Source: Zopfochytrium polystomum
Taxonomy: Eukaryota; Chytridiomycota; Chytridiomycetes; Chytridiales; Chytridiaceae
Direction of reading: 5' to 3'
Length of the DNA stretch: 64,000 nucleotides
Assembly (NCBI GenBank): GCA_025765615.1
Contig: JAIVFJ010000028.1
Location: 248,001 to 312,000, forward strand
Shown: positions 23,962 to 37,065 of the stretch, in pieces
Position numbering within the stretch: the stretch's first letter is position 1
How the letters are laid out: each line of letters begins with the position of its first letter
Translations under genes and position numbers: made by a program
Notes under the pieces: generated by a model
The model's input: the letters and a program-made list of their open reading frames with translations, nothing else
Database searches by the model: none
What the model was told of the DNA's origin: nothing

Positions 23962-25391
23962 ATGGCAACTTCGACTGCACAGATGGCTCAAGCACGATCT
24001 GCGACGGCCTCTACAGCTAGCCTGCCGGCGCTTAAAGCATCACCGGGAACGCGATGGTGGTTTGGTTAGTAGGCTTCTACGACGCGAACTCTGCAGAGTT
24101 ACCAGCGCAGCTATCCTAATCTGTGTCGGCACAGGCGGAGTCGCTGCGATGGCGGCGGCTGCAGTCTCGCATCCTTTGGACACTCTGAAAATAAGGTAAA
24201 TCGATCGCGTGGATGGTGCCGTTGAGGTGCTCTGGTTCATTCCCGTCTCAACTCTTACGATTTAGGATGCAGACTAGCACGACAAAATCTAGTGTTCTGA
24301 GCAAGTTGGTTGCCGTCATCAGGAACGAGGGCATTTCCGCGTTATACGCAGGGCTGTCTGCCAGTCTGTTGAGACAAGCGCTTTACTCCACAGCTCGGTT
24401 CTCAGTCAATGACGCCGTGAAAGTGAAACTGGGTGTCGACCAGAACGGTGGGGGTGCAAATGCAACAGTTTTGTACACGTCCAAATGTTTAAGCGTCAAT
24501 CTGTTTTTTGGTACTTCAAATTAGGGCAAACCTCAATAATCAAACGGTTAACTGCGGCGGTCCTTGGCGGACTCGCTGGTGGAATCCTTGGGACTCCCGC
24601 CGGTATCCTCCCTTTATTCATCAACAACAGCGTGCACTCATTTGCTTGAAACCTAAAACAACAGACGTCGCAAACGTGCGGATGCAAGACGACGGACGAC
24701 TTCCCCCGGCGCAGCGGCGGGGCTATAAAAACGCGGTCGACGGGCTCGTCCGCATCGGTCGCGAAGAGGGACTGGTTGCTCTTTTCCGTGGCTGGGTTCC
24801 GAACACAACCCGCGCTGCATTTATGACGGCGGCTCAGATTGTCAGCTACGACACCTTTAAAATCAAACTCTTGACGACAGGACTATTTAAAGACAACATT
24901 TATACTCACTTTACTGCTTCTTGCTTGGCTGGGTTGGTTGCTACAACGGTTAGTTTCTTGCGCAGATGCCATGAGAGATCACTTTCAAAAGTCTCTAATT
25001 ACTCGCCCATTCTTTCAGGTCACGTCTCCATTCGGTCAGACCCTTCCTTTCATTAAACAATTTACTGTTTCGGCCAAGCTGATACATAGCTTTGACTTCC
25101 ACAGACGTGTTGAAAACACGATTAATGGTTGTTCCAAAGGGAACTTACTCTGGCTCGCTCGACGCTGCGGTGAAAATCTTCAACAGCGAAGGACCGCTGG
25201 CGTTTTACAAAGGATGGTAAGCACCAATCCCTTTGCCAACACCACCCAAACTGTGAGCAACTCTCATATCTGAACTTCTTTCTGTGCGACTCAGGGTTCC
25301 GGCGTTTACACGTCATGGTCCGCACACAGTGCTGACGTTTGTTGCGTATGAGAAATTGAAGAGTCTGTATGCCTCAAACCACACTGCCTGA
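23962..25391 (+). CDS. DIC1: Mitochondrial dicarboxylate carrier DIC1 (SLC25A10-like)
   Basis: Eight exons (23962-24064, 24135-24195, 24266-24453, 24525-24602, 24665-24948, 25019-25034, 25105-25216, 25295-25391) sum to 939 nt and give 312 residues. All three carrier signatures are present: HPLDTLKIR, TPADVANVRMQD and SPFDVLKTRLM. RWWFGG before the first helix and VANVRMQDDGRLP are typical of dicarboxylate carriers, as opposed to oxoglutarate or oxaloacetate ones. The protein sits in the inner mitochondrial membrane with six transmembrane helices and exchanges malate or succinate for phosphate or sulfate. Exon 6 is only 16 nt and encodes VTSPF, part of the third signature. The start at 23962 gives a 30-residue Ser/Ala-rich lead; a second ATG eight codons on is possible. 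Confidence 0.92.
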
Positions 25392-26273
25392 ATTCGGCAA
25401 TAGATTATGTCAACTTGTTTAAGATTCTATCGAACTGTCAATCGTGAGCTGTGCCGAGACAGAGCTTGAATTGCGACTTGCATTGATTCCACCAAAGAAG
25501 ATGCACTTCCGTTTGTGACGGCGGCTTTTCCACGGTCGAACGCACCAGGTGTCTCCAAACAGTAATACGCAGCGGTAAGAAGAGGGCGGCGGAGAAATGG
25601 GGAGAATAGAGAAGGCAAATCAACAGCGCTTCCTTTCTTGCTCCTCAACTTTGGCAGTACCGCTCTTCACAAGTCACCAGGCACAGCAGCAGCGTTGATG
25701 CTTCGCCGCCAATACAAACTTCTAAACCTGTCGATGGCAGCGAATGCTGAGTCTTTGTGACTCGTCAGTGAAATTGGCCCAGCGAAACCGTCTGCCACTA
25801 TCGTTGTCGCCTTGTGTGCTGGCAGGCCCGGCTTGGACCGCCTCTCGCTTTAGCTCAGGGAGTTTTCACTCCAGATGGCAGATGGGACTGGCTTTCTGGT
25901 TGGTGTGCCACCCGCGATGCCACACAAGAATTTTATTTTTTATTTTATTTTTTATTTTTTTATTTTTTATTTTATTTTTATTTTTTTGTTCATTCTTCTT
26001 TATTTGCTTCTTTATTTATTTCTTTCTCTCGCATCTATCTCTCCGGCCGGGTCTTTACGGATCAGCACGTGGGGGACCACGCACTCAAAAAAAACAATTT
26101 CTTTTTTTGTGTCGTCACCATTTTTCAAGGCAAGCAACGATCGGCCAACGCGTTGGATGAGCGGCGTGGGCTCCAAGCGCACACACAGATGATGGACCGA
26201 AACCACGAAACGGAATAAAAAGGAACAACAAAAAGAAAGAAGAAACAGAAAGACTCGCCCGCTGCGTTGTTGA
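25392..26273. other. Intergenic region with an AT-rich block
   Basis: About 880 bp between DIC1 and the first reductase gene. It holds a T/A-rich low-complexity block at 25930-26030 (repeated ATTTTATTTTTT). A minus-strand open frame at 25427-25648 matched no family I know. The last part is probably promoter and 5' UTR for the reductase. Confidence 0.5.
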
Positions 26274-27959
26274 ATGGAAGGGACGACGGATGGATGGGCC
26301 CTTCGCTCGGCGCAATGGCCGCCGCCGTCTGCTCCGCGCCTCCCGTTGCCGCCTCCGCCGTCTCGGGGCGCCGCTGGCTTCGGGGACCGGTTGATCCTGG
26401 CCGCGCACCACCACCACCACGGCCTGTTCAAACTTGACGACCGAAGCGCCAGCGCAGCAGCCGAGGACGACGACGACGACGACGACGACGACGAGGACGA
26501 CGAGGACAACGAGGACGATGACCTCATGGACAGTGGCGCAGATAACGCCGGCGAGGGCGACGGCGACGACAACGACGGCTACCCAGGCTTGGACAGCGAC
26601 GCCGACGACGAGGGCGATGATTCAATTGTCTCCTCGCCGCACCTTCTCACAGCCCCGCCTTCGCAGGCTGCGTCTGCCGCCGCGGCAGCCGCCCGTGCAG
26701 ATTCCACGCCGCTCCGCCTTAATACTCGTGTCCTCTTTTGGCGCGTTCCGAACGGTCCGCTTCGCGTGGGCGACATGAAAGTAGTTCGCGAGCCTCTCGC
26801 CGATCCCCTGCCGAAGCCACCTCTCAACCACATCATTGTTCGGAACAGGTTTGTGTCGATCGACCCGACAATACGAACGAGAATGCAAGAGTCCCTGGCG
26901 GGGTACTACGAGCCGTTTGTGCTCGGACAGCCGCTCTACGGTGAGGCTATTGCAGAGGTCGTGTCCGTCGGCGAGGTAGACGCCGCGCACGCCCGCATGA
27001 TCATTGTGAGGGGAAACGGCAGCTCGGGAGGCTCCTCACCGAATCAAAAAATTTCTAACGGGCTTCGTCCGGGCGACTTAATAATTGGGACTCTTCCGTG
27101 GGAGGATTGGAGTGTCGTTGAAATTTCGGAAGAGATTCAGAAGCTCGACCCCGATCCTCGCTTCCCGCTCTCTCTCTACCTGTCCGTTTTTGGTGAGCAC
27201 TACGCAAATAATAGTTGACGTTGGAGACAAGGGAACTGACTTGCTTCACTTTGCCCCACAGGATGGCCAGGGCAAACAGCCTACTTTGGACTGTTTCAGA
27301 TTGGTCAACCCAAGAGGCACGAAACAATTCTAGTCTCGGCGGGGGCCAGCGCCGTGGGCCAAATTGTTGGACAGCTCGCAAAAATTCAGGGACTTCACGT
27401 GATCGGTGCGGCGGGTGATCACGAGAAAGTCCGTTATTTGAAAGAGGTGCTTCGCTTCGACGGAGCCTTCTACTCACACATGTACAGTATCGATTCAGCG
27501 CTAGCAGAACTCGCGCCGCGGGGAATCGACATTTATTTTGAAAACGTTGGCGGTCACTTACTGGAAAGCGTGCTCCCACACATGAATGTTAAAAGCAGAA
27601 TTCCCTTGAGGTACGCACATAAAGTTGGGCACGTTATCCTTACGCCTGACCTCTTGATCGGCTTCTCGACAATGTGCAGTGGGATGATTTCGATGTACAG
27701 CGACAAGCAAGAACCTCATTCCATTTCCAACTTGTTCTTCCTTATTACGAAGCAAATTCGAATGGAAGGTTTTACGGTCGAGCGACTCCCAGAGGAGATG
27801 CAGGACAAATTCATGACAGACATGCGTAGATGGTATAACGAAGGCCGTATCGTGCACAAGGAAACTGTGTTTCGTGGCCTGGAAGCTGCGCCGGAGGCGT
27901 TGCTTAGCATGTTTCAAAAAGGGATGTATGGGATGGTGATGGTTGACTGTACAGAATAG
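26274..27959 (+). CDS. MDR-family NADP-dependent oxidoreductase (PTGR/alkenal reductase-like) with an acidic N-terminal extension
   Basis: Three exons (26274-27192, 27262-27610, 27680-27959) encode about 515 residues. The C-terminal two thirds is a zinc-free medium-chain reductase: RNRFVSIDPTIRTRMQ, then GWPGQTAYFGLFQIGQP, the nucleotide-binding ASAVGQIVGQLAKI, and RGIDIYFENVGG. These are marks of the prostaglandin/leukotriene B4 and alkenal double-bond reductase branch, which reduces alpha,beta-unsaturated carbonyls with NADPH. About 150 residues of extra N-terminus come first: Pro-rich, five histidines, then a long Asp/Glu block with (GAC)n codons at 26466-26500. Family members are normally about 330-350 residues. 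An in-frame TGA directly precedes the ATG, and the extension joins the domain without a splice site. Translation could start lower (first later ATG at about 26526). A paralog follows directly downstream. Confidence 0.82.
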
Positions 27960-28320
27960 GAAACTCCATCTAATGCTCTCAGGACACCCATGGAATAAAG
28001 GATGTGACTTTTAACAAAGCAAAAGGGTCCGAGAAGTTCGAACCTCTGAACCATTTCGGAAGAATTCGGTAGAATGGGCTCCGCAAGCGGAGCTTTTCTC
28101 CTGCCTGTCCCCTCCGCTCGTCGTGTGAGCAAATCGAAGTAAAAGGAAGGAGCGAGGAAGAGAGGGACAGAGAGAGAGACAGACAGAGGCGACAGCAGCA
28201 AAATGCCAACGACAGACAGACGCACGTTTGCGGCTGATAAATTCAAGGCCTTCCTCTCGATTGACCTCTCATCTCCTCGCCTCGCACATCTTCCCCGCCC
28301 CTCGCAACAACTCAAGCAAC
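27960..28320. other. Intergenic region between tandem reductase genes
   Basis: About 360 bp. It contains a perfect 6 bp-stem hairpin (GCTCCGCAAGCGGAGC near 28079) followed by TTTT, and a GA-rich run before the next gene. I checked the hairpin as a tRNA part and found no cloverleaf. Confidence 0.5.
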
Positions 28321-29847
<1,527 letters not shown>

Positions 29848-31071
29848 ATGAAAGAGTCGCACGACCAGTTGTGTCCGGTTCTGCCTTTGCGGCTACGCAA
29901 AATATATTCCATTCTGGTGTAGCAGCGCCGCGTCTCAACTCTTTAAAGGAAAAGAGTCAAATCCAGCATCGATGCATAACCTCTTGCAATAAAGAGTAAC
30001 TTGCATATGAAGTTGCGATAAGTAGTGGTAATGGGTTTCCTAATCGTCCAAGATTGCCTACGTTGACAACTTTTTACCGATTTTCGTCGAGGGACCTCCC
30101 CAAGCCATTCTTTTGATATCCCATCCCCCCTTTTCCTACCACAAAAACAAAAAAAAAATTTTGTTGGTTTTTCTATTCGCCACAGGGGGGCACACTCGAA
30201 CCACCCCCTCAGTATTTAAATGTAGGTAAGTTTCCTCACAACCTCGTTGCTGGAATGGGGTCTAACACTTCTTGTTTTGAGGTCCAACGCTAATCCATTT
30301 TTGGGTTCAACTTTCGTGCGGAAAGATGAAGTAAAAATCCAATGCCACACAGATAAGGAAATGTCACCTGAATAATAGGGATCCTCAATTTTGTCTCTCG
30401 CCTCAGGCGGTTTGGCGGAAGTTCGTGGAATTTATAATTGAAATTGAACTCCCCACCAGCCGACAGAGCATACGGTTCAAAAATATTTTCGATTTTGCCG
30501 CAACTGGCAATCCGCAGGTTTTTTTTGCCAGCGTCAACTTTGAACTCTGGTGCTCACCGACCGGCCGTCAGTCAGACAGACAGACAGACAGACAGACAGA
30601 GATCGCGACTGGGCAAGATCCAATGCGCACGTGACGGAGTTGTTGCACTTTCCAAAAAGTCGACAGCGAACATTAAAACTTACAACCCGCCCCAATCCAA
30701 CAAATTGCAACTGCCTGCAATTCCTCGAACAGTTCTTCGGTGCGCATACGAGTGTGCAATATTTCAACGAAACGTAAAAGGGCACAAAAGCACCGGCCGG
30801 ACCGACCCCAAGAACATGAACGGCGGCGGTAACGGCGACCAGTGGTTCGGAGAGGCGCACGACGCAATGGGGTTGGGTCCTTGATTTAACATTCTTGCTT
30901 TTGGATGCCTTGGCACTCACGTGCGGCGAAGCGAGCCTCATGTTGCTGATCGCAAACAGCACCGCGAGCACGCACCCGCCGCGGCTCCAACCTCGACCGC
31001 GAGACTGGCGCGTGTCCAGCGAGAACGTTGAACCGCTGCGCGGCACCAGGGACAACATCTTCATTGCTCCG
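29848..31071. other. Intergenic region with (CAGA)n
   Basis: About 1.2 kb with no supported gene. A CAGA tetranucleotide run lies at 30572-30602. Plus-strand open frames at 30438-30884 and a minus-strand open frame at 30534-31154 both exist but match nothing I recognise. Confidence 0.5.
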
Positions 31072-31425
31072 ATGTTAAACTCTGTGCTTGGGATGATCGG
31101 AACGGCTTGGGCAATCGGCGGCGAGGGATCAACGATCTCCAGATCGTGGGGCACGACGCATCAGGGAATCAACTACTCTGTGGGACTGTCCATCGCGATG
31201 GACGAGGCCATGACCTCTGAGCAGTTTAATCAAATCATGGACTGGCTGCGCAGAAGTCTGCAAGTCGCGGGAGCTGCAACAGCAAGATTTGTCTTTCGGG
31301 ATTCAAATGGCAACTTACTCGCTACTGTCGCCTTTCTTGACAATACTGCTCCTGCCGACGGCGGCTGGAGCAGGCCGGCCATCGACGGTGGGTTGAGGAT
31401 TTCGAAGCTTGAGGTTCCCAGGTAA
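31072..31425 (+). CDS. Hypothetical protein, intronless
   Basis: I do not recognise this protein. From the ATG at 31072 it would have 117 residues. The second half reads naturally as protein: SIAMDEAMTSEQFNQIMDWL (a likely helix), then TARFVFRDSNGNLLATVAFLD (two strands). The frame is open further upstream and an ATG at 30940 would add 44 Arg/Pro-rich residues. There is no intron, unlike most genes here, and an A36 run follows 200 bp after the stop. The opposite strand is also open over the first half, with a good GTGAGT donor, so strand choice rests on the look of the second half. Confidence 0.4.
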   Translation: MLNSVLGMIGTAWAIGGEGSTISRSWGTTHQGINYSVGLSIAMDEAMTSEQFNQIMDWLRRSLQVAGAATARFVFRDSNGNLLATVAFLDNTAPADGGWSRPAIDGGLRISKLEVPR

Positions 31426-31620
31426 ACGGGCTGTCGAGGCGGTCGGTGCTCGGTTGCCGGGTAACATACAAAAACATTTTGATGCAAATGATAAACAACT
31501 CAAATGAGCCTCGGTAGTAGGAACAGTGGGGGGGTTGACAGAAAGGGAAACACCAGGTGGGCGAAACGGAAAGTGAGGAATTTATAAAAAAGCACAAGCT
31601 CAACGCTAAAATCTGCAGTG

Positions 31621-31624
<4 letters not shown>

Positions 31625-31660
<36 letters not shown>
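31625..31660. repeat. Poly(A) tract of 36
   Basis: A perfect A36 run on the plus strand. It lies between the end of the small intronless ORF (+) and the stop codon of the TMEM104-like gene (-), about 45 bp from the latter. Confidence 0.92.
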
Positions 31661-31661
<1 letters not shown>

Positions 31662-31704
31662 AAACCAGCAAAGCACCCAGAGCGCTTGGCTCCACCTCAA
31701 TTTT

Positions 31705-34700
31705 TCACGAGCCAAAGTTACCCAAAACATACACAAGGTTGGCGAGAGTGGACGCGCACGTGATGACCAGGCAGACGACGGCCATGGTCCACGGCGACAC
31801 CGGGAACCCCTTGGGCAGCGACCGGAACGGCGGGCTCCGCTTCGACACCGAAGCGTAAAACTGGTTCACCGGCACGGACGCGCCGTCGTCGAGGATCACG
31901 CGGCTTTGCGCGTCGCCCGCTGTGCCCCCCGTCATGGTCGACGCCATCCGCATCGGGACGCGCGTCGTCGACGGGTAGCGTGTCCGGCGGTACTGGTTCG
32001 TGGACGATGGGCGGCGGGGAATCGCCTGGACGGCCGCGGCGCCCGGTTTCCCAGCAAAGTACCTGCCGTCGGTGGTGTCAGTAGCGGTGGAAGTCGCCGT
32101 CACGCCAGAGTAGGTGCGAAGTGGTTTTTGCATTTGAGAGGCCAGTGACGGCGGTTCGAGCTGGTCCCGGCTGACCGAAGAGCTGAGTGATGCGGTGCCA
32201 GCAAGTCCCTTCGACGCAACTGACGCACGGGAGCTTCCAGTTCCCACCGAGGGGGCCTTGGACGCGGGAATGAGATTATCGCCAAAGTGCGAACGTTGAG
32301 CAACGTCTGCTGACGTCAAGAAATGCGTTGCACCCATTTCTGAGCGTAAGGAGGCGGCAGTTATGGACTGGATGGAATTGCGTCTGTTGAGGCCAGGCGG
32401 TGTTGAACTGCTTGTTGCAGACGTTGAAAGCAGGAACGTTTGCGGAACTGCCAGCAAGCTCGACTCGGGAGGCGTTCTACGGTGATCGACTTGGCTCTCG
32501 GGGGGTATCTTCGGTGACAAAGAGCTGGAGGAGGCAGACAGTTCCACGGTCGTGGTTTGTGGGTGCGAAGGAAGCGGTGCATCAGGGAAAGTAACTTGTG
32601 GAAGGCTTGAAGGTGATCGAAGCTCTAGTGACCGGTGGGCAGCACCGTTCGCGTCAAACCGAACCACCGGAGCACTTCGAGACGGAAATCCATCGTTCTC
32701 AGATGGTTGAGTTGGCGAGGGGTTCTTCTCCACAACTCCGAAAGAGTCGAAAAAGCTGTTTGACGAATCGATGGAAAAGCCGAGACGAGGACGTGCGGAT
32801 TGGGCAAGAGACGGAACGTCGAAATCCGAAGGCGATGATGATCCTCGACTTGAAACAGGAGAGGCACAAACTGGCTCTGGGCTGTGATCACTCGTCGGGA
32901 CGGATAGAAGCAAAGGCGCCGGTGGGGGGCGGGAATTAGGAGACCGTAGAATACTGGTAGTTCTCGTCATGTTCGCGCGCGGCATTGAGCTTTGACGCAA
33001 CGGTTGAGCAGGGCTGCTTGCATCTGTCGCACTGTCGGTGAAGCGAGGCCGTCGTACTGGGGGACGCGGAGGGCGTGGACCGCGTGAAGAGTGGGTCTGT
33101 ACAAAGTTGCTCGTTCCTGCTTCACCAGATCGGCTGGTGGCACTCGCGCTTGCGTCTGAATTTGAATGAGAAGGGCCTGCGACCGTCTTCGCTTCTTCTT
33201 CGTCCTCCTCAGGCTCCATCACAACAACCTGTTTGTCTGGAAAGAACAGTGCCTTCGGGGCCAGTGGCTGGTTAGATGGTCCCGACGGCACTCCAGCCTG
33301 TTCGCGGGAGCTTTCCTTTGACTCAGTGACGACTACCATCGGCAAAGAAAACCCTCGTGTCGGCTTCCTGCTTTGGAAATCAGCTCTGTGCTACCAAACA
33401 AAACCGCACTGAAAGAACCTACCTAAACAGACCATTCAGTCGCGAAGGGAAATCTCGCAAGGTCTCGCGAAGTTGGCTCGGTTCGCTGCTGAATGCCTTG
33501 TCCTCGTCTGACGCAAACCGGTCAGAGAGCTCAAACTCTTCGACACCGTACTCCCCAGGACTCGAGTGATAGCGATGTCGTCCAATAGCCTCCGCGCTAG
33601 GAGCGATCTTGTCTTCATACGGATCCGGGACGTCGTCGAACAGGTAGTGCTCTGTCTCGGGGTCGATTTCGAAAAGACTGATTGGCTTCGCTGCAGCGAA
33701 AGCAGACCGTCCCCATCCTTTTGACGAGCCTGGCAGGCCATCAGCGCCTGCCAATGCTTGAGCGGAGCTTCCATATCGTCTGTGGAGAGCAACAGATTTT
33801 GACCGCAACGGAAGCTGAGACGAGTTTCCAGTTGACATCCAGGCAACTATTGATTTTGACCTCTGAGGTGCCCGCGGCGATGTTGGCTGTGGAGGTTGCT
33901 GCTCTGGTCGACTTTCTGGTGAAGGCGGAGCTGCCATGCTTTGTACCCAAGTGCTGAACGCTGTCGATGCCTTCGCAAAAGCGGATTTACCTTGTGGCTG
34001 CTCAGAATCGATAGAGCTTGGTTTTTGACGGCCTTTGATTGGGACAGACAGGAGCGCCGGTATCGTTGCATTCTCAGACACTACCAGGCTCGGTCTTGCT
34101 GGCACCGCATCTTCAAGCGCTGTGTCTACCGTGTTTGTTTGCGGCTGGCTTGCGGTATTGGCAAAAGTCGGTGTGGTGCCAGAGCTCGTCAGCCAAGAGT
34201 CAGAGGAAATGCGCAAAGGAGGGTTCGAGCTTGGGCTTGGAGTGTCTACCACCACTGTCGGAACTGCGAGGAGGCTTGGGGGCTTGGAGCTGGCCACGCC
34301 GGCTGGCAAGTCCCCTGCCGGTAATTGGATCGCACGACCGTCTGTTTCGGTTCCATTTGAAAGTTTTGGCCGGTTCAGCCCCGAGTACGCATGGATAACG
34401 CGAAGCAGCTGTCGCTGCTTGGGTGTCAATACTTTCGCAGCCGTTAGCGCAGGAGGAAGATTGCTTTATACTTACATCGCGAACGATTGTACGTCTTTCT
34501 AAAGTTGATCGCCTTCAGGTAGATCCCTAAAGGTACGACGAAGTTCGCCGTGGAAACCTTGGTCGCAAATTTGGACCTCAGTTCAAAATTGAAAGTTTAA
34601 AAAAGGCATCACTTACAAATATTAGAGATCCCCAGATGTTCAAGAGCAGCAAATAACCCCCAGTCAAGAACGGAATGGACACAGTCCACGGCAGTCCGAA

Positions 34701-36577
34701 ACAGAGAAGAATGGAAACGTCTACATTCCAAAATGTGTGAGCAATGCCATTGAAGTAAACCATGAGCACAAACATCGGTTAACTTTGAAGTTCTGCGTGA
34801 TGTTCAGTTGAGAGATACTCAAGAAAACGGGAATGGAGGTCATCAAAACCAGTAGGGAGAACAAGTATCCAAAGATCTTATTCGAAGTTCCCAAAAGGCT
34901 TATGACGGCTACCAAGTTTGAATCGTCGGGAATTACGTAAGCCAAAGCAGCTGTTCGAATATTTCAGTTTACAGAAACTTTCAAGCAAGCAACGGAAGCT
35001 TACGGATCAGCCCAACGGCGAGGTAAGTTGTAAGACCAATAAGGTTTGATGTCCATATTGACCATTGGATGTTTACTTCGGGTTTCTTGACATTAACCCA
35101 CGATGGAATTGTCTGGACGTAAGCATAGTTGAGCATTACAACACCAATAAGGCCGGCATATCTGTAAAGTTCAAGTAAGCAGTGGCCAAACGTCAGAAAG
35201 CAGCTGTACCCAGAACCGCTTCCAAGAGTTGGAACATAGGAGGCGTGAAGTCCACTTTGAAAGGCATTGATGACCCAAACACAAAAAATTCCCAGCGTGA
35301 CGAAAAACGCTCCTGTTTCACAGCCGTTTCAGCGTTCGACAGTAATCAAACTTGAGATGATGATACTCACCGATTTGGACAGAAACGTACTCGGTGAGGG
35401 GAAAGATGCAAAGAGGAACAACAAAAGCTAGTACAACCTGCGGACAAATTCATGAAACAGTGGAAAGCAAGGATGTCGATTTTACCAGGTACCCAGCCGT
35501 TACAAGCATATAACTGAAGTTGGGAATTCAGTCAGCGACACAATTTCTCCGGTGAATCCGTATAAATCTGCTCACGTGCTGCCAAATGGTGAAATCTGGG
35601 TTCCATGCTCCGAGACACACATGGCTGTCAGAAAGGACGACTTGCTGAATGCAAGCCCGCACGTCCTTCCGGCTAGGTCGATTAAAAGATTGTCGATTGT
35701 CTGTTGAGATGATGAGACCAACGGTTTTGAATCGTTCCCTCCGAACCTGCGACGACTGAATGATTGAACTGACAGCAAGACTCTGCAACGCACCAAACAA
35801 GCAAAATTGGCCCGCCGCATGCGCCTTTTGGGAGGAAACGGGGGTGAGCATCAACTCCAGCTTTCCTGTTGAAAAGAGTGATACGCACCACTGGGCCAAA
35901 GTAGAAATTTATCAATGTGGCAAACTCTACGGTCCCTTGAAAAAATCGGTTTCCCGGTATGCACTGCATCGCCTCAACGATGAACAATGCGCACAATCCG
36001 GATATGACCATGTAGAGGACGAAGAAAAGCGAAACCAGAATCCAGCCCGACTGAAGTTTGGTGAAAGGCGTCGCTTTGGGTCAGCGGCTGAGCATTTACA
36101 GAGGCACACCGTCCTTAACAGTGGATACTTGCCTGCTGGAATACAGAAGCAGCCTGAATCACACCGATTCCGGTCATGGTATTGTAAATCAATGAGATTC
36201 CGCCGAGCTGGAACAAACGGTTCAACCCAATTAGACTCCCGAGTTCGGGAGATTCCAAACACCATCGCCCCCAACCTTTCCGATAGTTTTCAAGTTTGGG
36301 ATCTGCATGGCAAAACAAAGCAAAAGAAGGTTGGAAAACAGGAAATAATGACGGGGGTCGGCCCCCAATCGGTTTTCGGTGCCGGGCAACTCACGAAATC
36401 GTTCGCGTCCGAAATCGGGATGTGTGCATTCGCAATGGACGGGGCACGCCCTATCGACGACGAGTCTCGCAGCGGTACCTGCTTCAACGGAAAGAGGGCC
36501 CCCACGGCGTCCCGAGGGACCGATCGCATCGACGACGCATACGAGTGAATCGATCGCTGTTCGGCCTGGTCGCCCAT
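31705..36577 (-). CDS. TMEM104-like amino-acid-transporter-family protein with a very long cytosolic tail
   Basis: A multi-exon gene starting MGDQAEQRSIHSYAS at 36577. After a hydrophilic lead, exons between about 36.3 and 34.6 kb encode repeated hydrophobic helices: GLNRLFQLGGISLIYNTMTG, VISGLCALFIVEAMQ with VEFATLINFYFG, and AYVIPDDSNLVAVISLLG. Layout and wording (IYN-TG-G, FVIEAM, VEF...YFG) resemble TMEM104 and the AAAP amino acid transporter fold. A tail of about 880 residues follows in two large exons (34429-33421 and 33364-31705). It is Ser/Pro-rich, looks disordered, and ends with a final hydrophobic helix WTMAVVCLVITCASTLANLVYVLG. The two exons join in frame (LFR/KPTRG) across a GTAGGT-CAG intron. 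Substrate and membrane are unknown. A separate gene for the tail is possible, since the link to the transporter depends on introns near 34.5 kb that I read only roughly. Confidence 0.66.
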
Positions 36578-37065
36578 GGCGAGCGTCGGCGCCTAGCTGG
36601 CGGCAGGTTGGGATCTGTGAACTCCCGACTTCGAAAGATGGGGTGGCGGACAGGTGGCGCCCTCTGTGCGGCCCGTGTGGCAGAGAGAGGAACAGCAGGC
36701 GCGAGTTGGATCGAAGGCGGGCGAATGCCTTCCGCTCGCTCCACCAACGTACGTAGTGGTAGGATGAATATCGAAGACCAAATGCCTTGACGGTTGTGCC
36801 GGTGGAGGGTGGGAGGTGGGGGGCGAATGCGCTGCCTGCGCTGTGCGGCGGACCGCGAAAAAGAGAAGAAACGAAGGCGGAAAATCTCTGTTCTGTCTGT
36901 CCCACCACCACTATGCCCGCCCGAAATCTCTGTCTCCATTTGGGTTTGTCCGTTGGCAGTGCAGTGGGAAAGAATGCAAGCAAGGAGGCCCACGTTTTCC
37001 AGCGGCTCATTGAAGGCAAACAGACAAGCAAGCAATCCGAACGAACTTGTCAGCTGCCCCTTCCC
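36578..37065. promoter_or_regulatory. Divergent promoter, TMEM104-like/PSMG4
   Basis: About 490 bp between the start codons of two divergent genes. Open frames occur on both strands but none resembles a known family. No specific promoter element was recognised. Confidence 0.45.

Noticed and set aside
26012..26572. Ser-rich minus-strand open frame
   Set aside because: It is the antisense of the GAC repeat and Pro-rich part of the first reductase.
28010..28100. Hairpin and TTCGAAC-like text resembling a tRNA
   Set aside because: No cloverleaf, no proper anticodon arm or CCA-side stem.
30534..31154. A 206-residue minus-strand open frame with a good GTGAGT site
   Set aside because: The plus-strand frame overlapping it looks more like protein in its unshared half, and the minus frame runs through the CAGA repeat; it remains the main alternative to the hypothetical gene at 31072.
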